Position numbers and translations under genes: made by a program
Shown here: one piece after another, positions 53,314 through 61,343 of the stretch
Position numbering within the stretch: position 1 is the first letter of the stretch
How the letters are laid out: the number at the start of each line of letters is the position of its first letter
Source of the DNA: Bacteroidia bacterium
GTDB taxonomy: Bacteria; Bacteroidota; Bacteroidia; Chitinophagales; UBA2359
Direction: 5' to 3'
Assembly: GCA_030427245.1 (NCBI GenBank)
Contig: JAUHXA010000040.1
Coordinates: 1-62,726, forward strand
DNA length: 62,726 nucleotides
Notes under the pieces: generated by a model
The model's database searches: none
Told to the model about the DNA's origin: nothing
The model's input: only the letters and a program-made list of their open reading frames with translations

Positions 53314-53733
53314 ATGAACGCATTAATCAAAAAAGCCACAAAGTCCGACCAAAAAATCGCTTTGTCTTCTATAGATTTTTTGACAAGAAGTGAAAACGAA
53401 GCATTGAAAAACAAGGATAAAACAGTGACTTTAAGAGTACAAGAGTCAGATGAATTGGTGACTATTCCTTTGAAGGCACTTATGTTCTTGAAGTCAATCA
53501 TTGGTAATATGGCACAAGGAAAATCAATCGCTTTGATTCCATCTGATTCAGAAATCAGCACACAGCAAGCGGCAGAGATATTGAAGGTATCAAGACCTCA
53601 TGTGGTGAAACTGTTGGATAATGGAATGATTTCTTACCGAAAAGAAGGAAGTCATAGAAGGATTCCGTTGAGAGATTTACTTGATTATGAATCAAAACTT
53701 AAAATAGAAAAAAGGTATTCCTTATTTTTCTGA
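53314..53733 (+). CDS. Excisionase/HTH_17-type DNA-binding protein, antitoxin-like
   Basis: 139 residues. Residues ~35-75 contain VTLRVQESDELVTIPLKALM. Residues ~82-130 are a MerR/excisionase-type helix-turn-helix (STQQAAEILKVSRPHVVKLL, GSHRRIPLRDLLDYE). This two-part architecture is known from antitoxins paired with PIN-domain toxins. The usual C-terminal tail after DLLDYE is short here (SKLKIEKRYSLFF) and no toxin gene follows; the next gene is on the other strand. It may be an orphan antitoxin or a regulator. It is divergent from the porin gene. Confidence 0.8.
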   Translation: MNALIKKATKSDQKIALSSIDFLTRSENEALKNKDKTVTLRVQESDELVTIPLKALMFLKSIIGNMAQGKSIALIPSDSEISTQQAAEILKVSRPHVVKLLDNGMISYRKEGSHRRIPLRDLLDYESKLKIEKRYSLFF

Positions 53734-53754
53734 TAAATTAAGAATTGAAGATCA

Positions 53755-54054
53755 TTAAAAACAAGCCTCAACATACTCCAATATCTTCGAGACTTCCGCA
53801 TCTTTGACAAAATAGAACGTTTTGTTCCCAATTCTGTCGGAAGATAACACGCCCTTATTTTTCATATTGTTGAGGTGATAGGATGCCACGGCTTGTTCGA
53901 TGTCTAATTGAGTGTGGATTTCGGTAACAGACAATTTGTCTCCTTCTCTAAGCAAATGTAAAATCGCCAATCGCATGGGATGAGAAATAGCTCGGAGTGC
54001 ATTGGCGGCGCGTTCTAATAAATCAATGTTCAAATCAGAGTTAAAACTGGGCAT
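53755..54054 (-). CDS. ArsR-family transcriptional regulator
   Basis: 99 residues with the compact winged helix-turn-helix: ALRAISHPMRLAILHLLREG, LSVTEIHTQLDIEQAVASYH, LNNMKNKGVLSSDR and the wing IGNKTFYFV. No metal-binding ELCVCDL cysteine motif, so it is not a classical arsenic or zinc sensor; a cysteine occurs only at the C-terminus (EACF). It is divergent from acs and next to the porin-actP genes. A 12-bp sequence (AATAGTCATATA) lies in inverted orientation on both sides of the intergenic region, and the same class of site covers the porin promoter. It is the best candidate regulator of the acetate module (inference). Confidence 0.88.
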   Translation of the reverse strand: MPSFNSDLNIDLLERAANALRAISHPMRLAILHLLREGDKLSVTEIHTQLDIEQAVASYHLNNMKNKGVLSSDRIGNKTFYFVKDAEVSKILEYVEACF

Positions 54055-54158
54055 AAAAATATTTAATTATATGACTATTGAAGGAGATAAATATACTAGA
54101 ATAATAAGGAAAAGAAAGGACTTTCTATTTTTTCTTCAAAAATTAAAAAAAACATGAA

Positions 54159-54180
54159 AGAATATAAATAGTCATATACT
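54159..54180. promoter_or_regulatory. Candidate ArsR operator upstream of acs
   Basis: It matches the porin palindrome at 19 of 22 positions (block ATATAAATA, then ATATACT). It ends 3 nt before the -33 element of the acs promoter. A related inverted block, TATATGACTATT, lies at 54068-54079 close to the ArsR start. Confidence 0.6.
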
Positions 54181-54183
54181 TTA

Positions 54184-54213
54184 TTGTAGTATCAATTCTT
54201 TTTTTTATTTTTG
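54184..54213 (+). promoter_or_regulatory. Promoter of acs (TTG-N19-TATTTTTG)
   Basis: TTG at 54184-54186, exactly 19 nt, then TATTTTTG at 54206-54213 is a full match to the Bacteroidota vegetative promoter pattern. The start codon is 34 nt downstream. Confidence 0.75.
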
Positions 54214-54247
54214 GGCTGTAAATTAAAACATCATAAAACAAATATTT

Positions 54248-56149
54248 ATGTCACACAAAATAACCTCTTGGGAACAATATCAAACCACCTACAAACGCAG
54301 CGTTGAAGACCCCGAAGGCTTTTGGGCAGAAATTGCAGACAGCTTTCAGTGGCACAAAAAATGGGACAATGTTTTGGATTGGAACTTCAAAGAACCAAAT
54401 GTCAAATGGTTTGAAGGGGCAAAACTGAACATCACCGAAAACTGCTTGGATCGTCATCTCGAAACTCGTGGCGACAAAACGGCGATTCTTTGGGAACCCA
54501 ACGACCCAAACGACGAAGTACGCACATTCACCTACCGACAACTACACAGCGAAGTCTGTAAATTCTCCAATGTATTGAAAAACAATGGAGTCAAAAAAGG
54601 AGATAGAATCTGCTTGTATATGCCGATGGTGCCCGAATTGGCAATTGCAGTATTGGCATGTGCAAGAGTGGGAGCGATTCATTCGGTTGTGTTTGCAGGA
54701 TTTTCAGCGCAGGCATTGGCGGATAGAATCAACGATGCGACCTGCAATGTACTATTGACGGCTGATGGTTCTTTTCGTGGTGCAAAAACAGTGGATTTGA
54801 AAGGCATTGCAGACCAAGCTTTGGAACAAACTCCTTCTATTGAGACGAGCATTGTTTACCAAAGAATCAATAGCGAGGTAACGATGAAAGCGGGGCGTGA
54901 TAAATGGTGGCACGAAGAAATGGCGAAAGTAGATGACAATTGCCCGGCTGAAGTGATGGATGCAGAAGATATGTTGTTCGTTCTATATACTTCTGGTTCG
55001 ACCGGCAAACCCAAAGGCGTAGTGCACACTACGGCAGGTTACATGGTTTACACTTATTACAGCTTCCTCAATGTATTCCAATACGAAGAAAACGATGTCT
55101 ATTGGTGTACGGCAGACATCGGCTGGATTACGGGACATTCCTACATCGTGTATGGTCCTTTGGCGGCTGGTGCAACGACGGTAATGTTTGAAGGTGTACC
55201 GACTTATCCCGATGCTGGACGATTTTGGGCAGTGGTGGACAAGCACAAGGTCAATCAATTTTACACCGCTCCAACAGCAATTCGTGCATTGATGGCGAAG
55301 GGTTTGGAGTATGTAGAACCGTATAGTTTGGAAAGTTTGAAGGTTTTGGGAACGGTGGGCGAGCCGATTAATGAAGAGGCTTGGCATTGGTATTACGACC
55401 ATATTGGTAAGAAAAACTGCCCATTGGTGGATACTTGGTGGCAGACCGAAACGGGTGGTATTCAGATTACTGCAATACCGAATGTCACCGAATTGAAGCC
55501 TACTTACGCTTCACTTCCTTTACCTGGTATTCAACCTTGTTTGGTGGATAAAGAGGGCAACGAATTGGAAGAAAATGGGATTGAAGGGCTTCTGTGTATC
55601 AAATTTCCTTGGCCTTCTATTCTTCGCACAACCTACGGCGATCATGAGCGTTGCAGAATAACCTATTTCAGTTCTTTTAAAGACAAGTATTTTACAGGCG
55701 ATGGTGCACGCCGAGACGAAAATGGTTTTTATAGAATCATTGGTCGGGTGGACGATGTCATCAATGTGTCGGGGCATAGAATGGGAACGGCAGAGGTGGA
55801 AAATGCCATCAATGAACATCCGAATGTAGTGGAATCGGCTGTGGTCGGTTATCCGCACGACATCAAAGGACAGGGGATTTACGCCTATATCATTGCAGAC
55901 AAAGCGGTGGAGAGTGCAGATGCTTTTGCCAAAGAGGTTCGAGCTGTGGTGACTAAAGAAATTGGGCCGATTGCGAAGCCCGACAAGGTGTTGGTGGTGA
56001 GTGGTTTGCCGAAAACTCGATCGGGTAAAATCATGCGTCGAATTTTGCGGAAGATAGCGAGTGGAGACGCTTCTAACTTGGGCGATACTTCTACTTTATT
56101 GGATCCAAGTGTGGTGGAGGAGATTAAGAAAGGGGCTGGATTGGAGTAG
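54248..56149 (+). CDS. acs: Acetyl-coenzyme A synthetase
   Basis: 633 residues, slightly shorter than E. coli Acs. Motifs: YTSGSTGKPKGVVHT, VDTWWQTETGG, IGRVDDVINVSGHRMGTAEV and LPKTRSGKIMRR with Lys594, the residue normally acetylated to switch the enzyme off. The WQTETGG form is typical of acetate-specific enzymes. It converts acetate, ATP and CoA to acetyl-CoA, AMP and PPi in the cytoplasm. It is divergent from the ArsR regulator and has its own good promoter with a candidate operator. With the porin, ActP-like symporter and PrpE-like enzyme it completes an uptake-and-activation route. Confidence 0.96.
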   Translation: MSHKITSWEQYQTTYKRSVEDPEGFWAEIADSFQWHKKWDNVLDWNFKEPNVKWFEGAKLNITENCLDRHLETRGDKTAILWEPNDPNDEVRTFTYRQLHSEVCKFSNVLKNNGVKKGDRICLYMPMVPELAIAVLACARVGAIHSVVFAGFSAQALADRINDATCNVLLTADGSFRGAKTVDLKGIADQALEQTPSIETSIVYQRINSEVTMKAGRDKWWHEEMAKVDDNCPAEVMDAEDMLFVLYTSGSTGKPKGVVHTTAGYMVYTYYSFLNVFQYEENDVYWCTADIGWITGHSYIVYGPLAAGATTVMFEGVPTYPDAGRFWAVVDKHKVNQFYTAPTAIRALMAKGLEYVEPYSLESLKVLGTVGEPINEEAWHWYYDHIGKKNCPLVDTWWQTETGGIQITAIPNVTELKPTYASLPLPGIQPCLVDKEGNELEENGIEGLLCIKFPWPSILRTTYGDHERCRITYFSSFKDKYFTGDGARRDENGFYRIIGRVDDVINVSGHRMGTAEVENAINEHPNVVESAVVGYPHDIKGQGIYAYIIADKAVESADAFAKEVRAVVTKEIGPIAKPDKVLVVSGLPKTRSGKIMRRILRKIASGDASNLGDTSTLLDPSVVEEIKKGAGLE

Positions 56150-56189
56150 GGTGTCGGGTGTCAGATTTTAAGCAACTACTATTCGATGT

Positions 56190-56326
56190 CATACTACTGT
56201 ACAAAATGATTTTTGAACCACAAAAGTATCAAAAGGGCACAAAAGAGATGGGTGAATTTCAGTTTTTTACTTTTGTTTTCTTTGTGCCTTTTGTGGTTGA
56301 ATTACAAATGTATATATAGCAGTATG
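56190..56326. mobile_element. 137-bp MITE, copy 2, with 9-bp target-site duplication
   Basis: It begins CATACTACTGTAC and ends TATAGCAGTATG. Direct repeats ATTCGATGT flank it at 56181-56189 and 56327-56335. Reverse-complemented it matches 23519-23651 along nearly its whole length, with a few substitutions and small indels. It lies about 40 bp after acs. Confidence 0.92.
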
Positions 56327-56450
56327 ATTCGATGTTTTAGACCGTAAGTTTTTGACACCTTTCTGTTGGGTAAAGAGATTGATAACCAAACAATAAAGCC
56401 ATTCATCACTGCTTATTTCATAGAAAACTTTTAGTTACTATTCAGCAAGA

Positions 56451-56615
56451 GTTGAGGTGGCATCTTTTCAAAAATCAAAATTGGTTGATTATCAATAATG
56501 TTTCAATAAAAGGTGTAATCTCAAGGCAATCGCATCAAGATTACACCTTTTCTAAATAATTGCCTTACAACACGTTTGTTTCAAGGCAGAAAAAGATGTC
56601 ACCTTGATGCTGGTT
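56451..56615. repeat. Palindromic repeat related to 51148-51275, with a strong internal hairpin
   Basis: It contains GAGGTGGCATCTTTTC at the left and AAAAGATGTCACCTTG at the right as inverted ends. An inner hairpin at 56508-56551 has 15-bp arms (AAAAGGTGTAATCTC with AAGATTACACCTTTT, one mismatch). The hairpin could also stop transcription between acs and the convergent gene at 56730. Confidence 0.6.
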
Positions 56616-56729
56616 CGCTTAAAAATTCTCGTCCAATGCTCATTTGATTTACTTGCTTTTGTGTTTTTTGTAAAGATTTTTTCCCCTTCCATCTGTTTGA
56701 ATATCAACTTGTATTCTGAATTTGAGGTT

Positions 56730-57344
56730 TTACGGAATCCTTTCTTCTGCATGTTCACCACACAAGGTAATCCACCAAACTGCAATCCTCAATTCCCCAG
56801 GTTTGCCGCATACCTCACAAATTTCTTTTGATTTTTCGGTATAGGCATCAATCAGATCTTGGTGAGGTGTATCGGAGTAAAACCGCAGCTCTCCAAACTT
56901 TTCCTTAATGCAGTCTACTCTCCTATCCCAACCCAGTTCGTCCAATTCTCGCAGCAATTCTATTACCAAATCATACCAACCTGTGTTTATTTGAAGCTTG
57001 ATTCCATTGAGGTAAGCTAACTTGTGAAGGTCGAATTGATTGAGGGCATCGTTGATGATAAAATTGTCAAGGCTTGAAGTATTTTTATTAACAAACTCTT
57101 TGTCTTTCAATAGGTTTTGGTAGTATTTTTCAAAGTTTATCTTGATTTGCACTCTATTTTGAGCAGCCTGTTCTTCCATTTCCTCTTTGGTTATTTTCTT
57201 TGAAGGACTGGGTTTTGGTGTTCTTTTCACCACATACTTATTTTGTTCTGCTCGATCTTTTAGATAGCCGATGAACCTTCCTATCAAAACAATAAGAAAA
57301 AAAAGAGCTAATATATCGCTTGGGTTGATAGCTGTATATTGCAT
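56730..57344 (-). CDS. Membrane-anchored protein with C-terminal Cys-cluster domain
   Basis: 204 residues. One N-terminal membrane helix (ILALFFLIVLIGRFIGYL) is followed by a charged linker. The C-terminal ~90 residues combine INTGWYDLVIELLRELDELG, IKEKFGELRFY and a likely metal-binding cluster, CEVCGKPGELR...LCGEHAEE. A cytoplasmic domain of this form recurs in many bacterial hypothetical and immunity-type proteins, but I know no proven function. It precedes no obvious partner; a glycosyltransferase gene lies 37 bp upstream on the same strand and may share a transcript. Confidence 0.75.
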   Translation of the reverse strand: MQYTAINPSDILALFFLIVLIGRFIGYLKDRAEQNKYVVKRTPKPSPSKKITKEEMEEQAAQNRVQIKINFEKYYQNLLKDKEFVNKNTSSLDNFIINDALNQFDLHKLAYLNGIKLQINTGWYDLVIELLRELDELGWDRRVDCIKEKFGELRFYSDTPHQDLIDAYTEKSKEICEVCGKPGELRIAVWWITLCGEHAEERIP

Positions 57345-57381
57345 TTGATGGAGTTCTTTTGGGGCTGATAATTTTATATTG

Positions 57382-58314
57382 TTATTCGTCTATTACATTC
57401 AAGGCCTCACTCACCAAATATCTTGGACGGTTTCGAACCTCGTTGAATACTTTTCCCAAATACACGCCCATAATCCCTATTGCCATCAATATCAATCCCG
57501 TACAAAACAACATCAATGCACCCAAAGGGAAAACTCCTCCTCCAAAAAAAGCGGCTATTCCCCAACCTACTGCAATGATTCCCAACAATAAACCAACGTA
57601 CACTGCAAAGTGCAACAGCTTCAAAGACTGATAGGTAATCCCAGTGATGGCCATTTGGAACAGTTTGAGGAAAGAATAAGAACTGCCGCCTTCGGCTCGG
57701 CTTTGGTGTTGGATTTCCATGAAGTCGTGTCGAAAGCCCAACCATCTCAAAACCATAAGATAATGCCGTTCTTCGTCGCTGAATTTCAGCAAAGCATTGA
57801 CCACTTTTCGGTGGATAATCGAATAATTGCGAACATGGTGGTCAAAGCCTTTTTGGTCTGCCAACAACTTCAATACCCCATTGTAAGCCTTTGAAGTAAA
57901 TCGCCGTATCAGGGATTGATTGTGCTGTTGAGCATAGGTAAATACGATGTCAAAATTACCCGTTTTGGCTTTTTCAAAAAGAGTGGGAATGTAAATAGGA
58001 TCGTCTTGCAGGTCGCAGTCCATCACAATCACATAGTCTCCCTTTGCGGCCTTCAAACCCGCCATGATTGCAGGATATTGTCCAAAGTTTCGGCTCAAAC
58101 GAAGTCCTTTTACCCGCTTATCTTTCTGACAATTGGCTTCAATCTTTGTCCACGAATCATCGGGACTGCCATCTTCTACCAATACGATTTCAAAATGCGG
58201 GGTGACCTGTTCGGCAGCAACCACAATTTGTTTAACCAATTCATTTACAATGTCTTCGGCTCGATAGACAGGCGAAACAATGGATAGTACAATTGGCTGT
58301 GAAAATGACTGCAT
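57382..58314 (-). CDS. GT2 glycosyltransferase of the DPM1/GtrB type
   Basis: 310 residues from the ATG at 58314; the frame is open further upstream to 58623, but that part overlaps the divergent flavoprotein gene and has no family features. The GT-A fold shows LSIVSPVYRAED, VEDGSPDDSW, LRLSRNFGQYPAIMAGLKAA and the metal-binding DCDLQDDP. Two C-terminal membrane helices (VYVGLLLGIIAVGWGIAAFF; GALMLFCTGLILMAIGIMGV) are typical of GtrB-like enzymes that load sugars onto polyprenyl phosphate. Probable role: lipid-linked sugar donor for cell-envelope glycans. Confidence 0.9.
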   Translation of the reverse strand: MQSFSQPIVLSIVSPVYRAEDIVNELVKQIVVAAEQVTPHFEIVLVEDGSPDDSWTKIEANCQKDKRVKGLRLSRNFGQYPAIMAGLKAAKGDYVIVMDCDLQDDPIYIPTLFEKAKTGNFDIVFTYAQQHNQSLIRRFTSKAYNGVLKLLADQKGFDHHVRNYSIIHRKVVNALLKFSDEERHYLMVLRWLGFRHDFMEIQHQSRAEGGSSYSFLKLFQMAITGITYQSLKLLHFAVYVGLLLGIIAVGWGIAAFFGGGVFPLGALMLFCTGLILMAIGIMGVYLGKVFNEVRNRPRYLVSEALNVIDE

Positions 58315-58447
58315 TTTGGTTATGACTTGTTTGTTGGCTGCAAATGTCGCAAAATCTCTTGGTTTTCTTTGGGTCGGACCAAAGCTATGACCTACCTTTT
58401 TTCTGACTTTTTCCCTACCTTGCCAAAAATCATCAGTCCAAGATAAC

Positions 58448-59662
58448 ATGAAAATTGCAATTATTGGAGGCGGTGCGGCAGGTTTCTTTTCGGCGATTGC
58501 GGCAAAGGAAAACCATCCAAATTCGGAGGTCGTGCTGTTTGAAAAAACACAGAAACTGTTGGCGAAAGTTAGAATTTCGGGCGGTGGTCGCTGCAATGTC
58601 ACCAATGCTTGTACGTCTATCAAACAACTTTCGGAGGCCTATCCCAGAGGCGGCAAATCTTTGAAAAAAGCTTTTAAGATTTTCAGCACACAAGATACAA
58701 GGGCATGGTTTGAATCACGAGGCGTGCGACTGTATGCACAAGACGACCATCGGGTGTTTCCTGTTTCGGACAGTTCACAAAGCATCATTGACTGCTTGAT
58801 GTCCGAAACCCAAAAACTCGGTATTTCTATCCAAATGGGTACTCGTATTGAAGGGATTGAAGCCAAAGACGAACAACTGATTCTTCATTTTTCTAAAGCT
58901 CACCACCCAAAACAAGTATTCGACAAGGTGATTGTTGCGAGTGGCGGTTCTCCTAAAAAATCGGGTTTGGAGTGGCTCGAAAAATTGGGTCACCGCATCG
59001 AAACGCCTGTGCCTTCCCTTTTTACCTTCAATATGCCTTCCGAAAAAATCACCCAACTTATGGGCGTAGTGGCGGACAATGTTTTGGTGCGGATTCAAGG
59101 CTCAAAACTTCAATCACAAGGCCCTTTGTTGATTACGCATTGGGGAATGAGCGGGCCTGCGGTATTGAAGTTGTCGGCTTTTGGGGCTCGTTTGTTGAGT
59201 GAATCTACTTATCGGTTCAGGGTGTTGGTCAATTGGGTGGGCGTTGTGAATCAAGAGGAAGTGAGGCTTTCGATTGAAGATACGATTGCAGCGCACCCCA
59301 AAAAGAAACTCTCAAATGTGCGTTTGTATGGTTTACCTGAACGCTTGTGGTTGTTTTTGTTGCAGAAAAGTGATTTGTCGCCTTCCAAAAGATGGCTGGA
59401 TTTGGGAAAGAAACAGACGCATAAATTGGTGACTGTTTTGACTCATGATGTGTATCAGGTGAGTGGCAAAACGACGTTTAAGGAGGAGTTTGTGACTTGT
59501 GGCGGGGTGAGTTTGAAGAGCATCAACATGGACACGATGGAAAGCAAGGTTTGTAAGAATCTGTATTTTGCGGGGGAGGTGATGGATATGGATGGGATTA
59601 CGGGGGGCTACAATTTTCAGGCGGCTTGGACAACGGGGTTTATTGCAGGGAAGTTGGGGTAA
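58448..59662 (+). CDS. BaiN/HI0933-family FAD-dependent oxidoreductase
   Basis: 404 residues. The FAD-binding motif is IIGGGAAGFFSAIAA (5-19), with the ISGGGRCNVTNAC signature (44-56) that identifies the HI0933/YhiN/BaiN family. CGGVSLKSINMDTMESK and GITGGYNFQAAWTTGF lie at the C-terminus. The Clostridium member BaiN reduces bile-acid intermediates; for most members the substrate is unknown. Cytoplasmic. It is divergent from the glycosyltransferase and convergent with cas6. Confidence 0.9.
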   Translation: MKIAIIGGGAAGFFSAIAAKENHPNSEVVLFEKTQKLLAKVRISGGGRCNVTNACTSIKQLSEAYPRGGKSLKKAFKIFSTQDTRAWFESRGVRLYAQDDHRVFPVSDSSQSIIDCLMSETQKLGISIQMGTRIEGIEAKDEQLILHFSKAHHPKQVFDKVIVASGGSPKKSGLEWLEKLGHRIETPVPSLFTFNMPSEKITQLMGVVADNVLVRIQGSKLQSQGPLLITHWGMSGPAVLKLSAFGARLLSESTYRFRVLVNWVGVVNQEEVRLSIEDTIAAHPKKKLSNVRLYGLPERLWLFLLQKSDLSPSKRWLDLGKKQTHKLVTVLTHDVYQVSGKTTFKEEFVTCGGVSLKSINMDTMESKVCKNLYFAGEVMDMDGITGGYNFQAAWTTGFIAGKLG

Positions 59663-59706
59663 GGGAGGGAATAGAATTACTATTCAAACGACTAAATATG
59701 CAATGC

Positions 59707-60414
59707 TTATTCACCGACATTCCTGCCTCTTCCTCGATGACGTTTGACGATTCCGAAGCCCATGCTGCTGCCTTTGCCGAGTCCGATAAAGTTGGGCAAA
59801 AAAGCATTGCAGGCGAAATTGACGGAGAAGGTTTCCATGCGTTTGCCTTTGAAGGTGGCGATTTTCATTGCCAATAATTCGGTGATTTCGACCTTCAATT
59901 TTTCTTCTATCTGCCAATCTACTCCTGTGGCAAAGGCGAGAATGTGTCCTACTAATTTGGATTCGAGAAAACCCACTTTCCGACTAAGGGAACGAATAGA
60001 TTTGTACTCTTTATAGTTTTCTTGGTTGAGGGCTATCCAATTGCGGATTTGGTAGGGGGCTACTTGGTCGTGGATTTGCAGCTCGTATTCTCGAAGTGCC
60101 AATTCTTCAATTTTCATTTCTACTTGCTTTTCTTTCAAGTGGACGTTCCAATCTGCTTGCTGAAATAACAGTTTGATTTCTTCGATACTTTCGTGCAAAC
60201 AGACTATCATGGGTTGTTTGAGGTGATTGGTTTTGTACTGTATCAAGGGATAACGATAGTGAAAGGTGGGTTTGTCGAAAACGGTGTTTTTGTGGTTGTG
60301 ATACCATTCGTGTTCGATGCCTATTTTTTGGATAATCGCTCCTCTGAACAATGGCACTTCCCAGGGTTGGAGTTGGGTATTGAAGGTAATGTGAAAGTAT
60401 CGGAGTTTTTGCAT
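59707..60414 (-). CDS. cas6: CRISPR-associated endoribonuclease Cas6
   Basis: 235 residues with the RAMP ferredoxin-like layout: N-terminal YFHITFNTQ strand, a central basic part, and the C-terminal Gly-rich loop LPNFIGLGKGSSMGFGIVKR, which is the family hallmark. His23 to His42 region residues and several Lys could provide catalysis; the exact active-site His is not certain. Cas6 cuts the CRISPR transcript within each repeat. It is divergent from the cas1 remnant/cas2 side. An eight-copy heptamer repeat begins 3 nt upstream of its start codon. No Cascade or Csm/Cmr gene is in the window. Confidence 0.87.
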   Translation of the reverse strand: MQKLRYFHITFNTQLQPWEVPLFRGAIIQKIGIEHEWYHNHKNTVFDKPTFHYRYPLIQYKTNHLKQPMIVCLHESIEEIKLLFQQADWNVHLKEKQVEMKIEELALREYELQIHDQVAPYQIRNWIALNQENYKEYKSIRSLSRKVGFLESKLVGHILAFATGVDWQIEEKLKVEITELLAMKIATFKGKRMETFSVNFACNAFLPNFIGLGKGSSMGFGIVKRHRGRGRNVGE

Positions 60415-60416
60415 GA

Positions 60417-60472
60417 GTTATGGGTTATGGGTTATGGGTTATGGGTTATGGGTTATGGGTTATGGGTTATGG
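60417..60472. repeat. Heptanucleotide tandem repeat, eight copies of GTTATGG
   Basis: Eight perfect, contiguous 7-bp units. On the minus strand the repeat forms the DNA directly ahead of the cas6 start codon (60412-60414). A length change would shift the spacing between the cas6 start and any upstream signal. Confidence 0.97.
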
Positions 60473-60536
60473 ATAATTGGGGGTAAAATTGCAAAAAAAA
60501 GGGGGGCTTGTGAATTTTTTGGATTTTTTTTTTGTT

Positions 60537-60872
60537 ATGAACTCTATATCAAGATTCTATCCTTCAATCCAAAACTTTCATTTATGCAGCTCTATCTTGA
60601 TTCTTTTGGTGCGTTTTTGGCTGTACGAAAAGGAGGATGGTACGATTGAACGCATTGCGACACAGAGGCATTTAGACCATCCTGACCCGTTGGATAATGA
60701 GGAAATGAGCTATCTGGCTGCGGTGAATGAAGAAAGAAAAGAGAATCTAAAGAATAACAATGGAGTGCTGCAACTCAATACGTTCTACCAACTGATGACC
60801 ATATTTGTGGTCTGTGTAATGACGGTCTTTACGATTCAGAAAATTACTCATGGTGGACGTTTTCCGTTTTAA
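60537..60872 (+). CDS. Uncertain small membrane protein overlapping the cas1 remnant
   Basis: 111 residues from the ATG at 60537. The first ~45 are read from DNA that in another frame encodes the start of Cas1, so the true N-terminus may differ. The remainder (IERIATQRHLDHPDPLDNEE, then polar sequence) ends in a membrane helix (LMTIFVVCVMTVFTI) and stops 12 nt before cas2. I do not recognise it. It could be a gene joined to the cas1 remnant by the deletion that removed most of cas1, or a fortuitous open frame. Confidence 0.35.
   Translation: MNSISRFYPSIQNFHLCSSILILLVRFWLYEKEDGTIERIATQRHLDHPDPLDNEEMSYLAAVNEERKENLKNNNGVLQLNTFYQLMTIFVVCVMTVFTIQKITHGGRFPF
60584..60649 (+). pseudogene. Remnant of cas1 (first 21 codons)
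   Basis: The frame reads MQLYLDSFGAFLAVRKGGWY, then D and TGA. The MQLYLxxFGAxLxVRxG pattern is that of the N-terminus of Cas1 integrases. The position directly before cas2 is where cas1 belongs. Only 235 bp separate this ATG from the cas2-side boundary, so the ~300-residue integrase core is missing. Assignment rests on a short motif and on position. Confidence 0.55.
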
Positions 60873-60884
60873 TCCTATTGTGAT

Positions 60885-61187
60885 ATGAATTATTTTATCA
60901 GCTACGATATCAGCAAGGACAAACTACGCCTCAAAGTGAGTAAAACTTTGGAGCGATTTGGGTGCGAAAGAGTTCAGTATTCGGTCTTTTTCGCACCTGA
61001 TTTTGTGCCTAAAGAAATAGAACGGCTCAAAGATGCGCTGCAAAAACTCCTGAAAGACAAAGCCGACAAAACGGATAGTGTGATGTGTATGGCTGTGGAA
61101 CAAAAATACATGAAAGACCTTCATTGGGTGGGGCAAAATGAGGGTGTGAAAAAAAGTTTGGACAAACCTTTGAATCTACTGTTTTAA
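60885..61187 (+). CDS. cas2: CRISPR-associated protein Cas2
   Basis: 100 residues, family length. The ferredoxin-like start MNYFISYDISKDKLRLKVSK, the TLERFGCERVQYSVFFA strand and the later segment SVMCMAVEQKY fit Cas2. The conserved Asp near the end of the first strand is Asp8. Cas2 bridges two Cas1 dimers during spacer integration. Because cas1 appears reduced to 21 codons, this Cas2 can act only if Cas1 is supplied from elsewhere. The array begins 157 bp downstream. Confidence 0.92.
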   Translation: MNYFISYDISKDKLRLKVSKTLERFGCERVQYSVFFAPDFVPKEIERLKDALQKLLKDKADKTDSVMCMAVEQKYMKDLHWVGQNEGVKKSLDKPLNLLF

Positions 61188-61343
61188 GGTGTATATTGGC
61201 ATTCGAAAGCTGCAAAGCTTGACGGCTCTTTGACATCAATAGATTTAAATGAAATATGTAATTAATGTCATCATATTGCACATTATCACATATTTCTTGT
61301 AAGTCGCTCAGGGTGAATTTTTTAAATATTATGTCGTGACAGG
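61188..61343 (+). promoter_or_regulatory. CRISPR leader region (presumed)
   Basis: 156 bp, AT-rich, with no open frame, between cas2 and the first repeat. Its position on the cas side suggests that it contains the leader and the array promoter. No individual promoter element is certain. Confidence 0.6.

Noticed and set aside
58315-58623. 103-residue N-terminal extension of the GT2 glycosyltransferase
   Set aside because: It overlaps the divergent BaiN-like gene and its promoter; the GT-A domain starts at the ATG at 58314.
60413-60649. Open frame beginning MSYGLWVMGYGLWVMGYG on the plus strand
   Set aside because: The first part is the translated heptamer repeat, antisense to the cas6 upstream region. 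Only its end is meaningful, as the cas1 remnant in the same frame.
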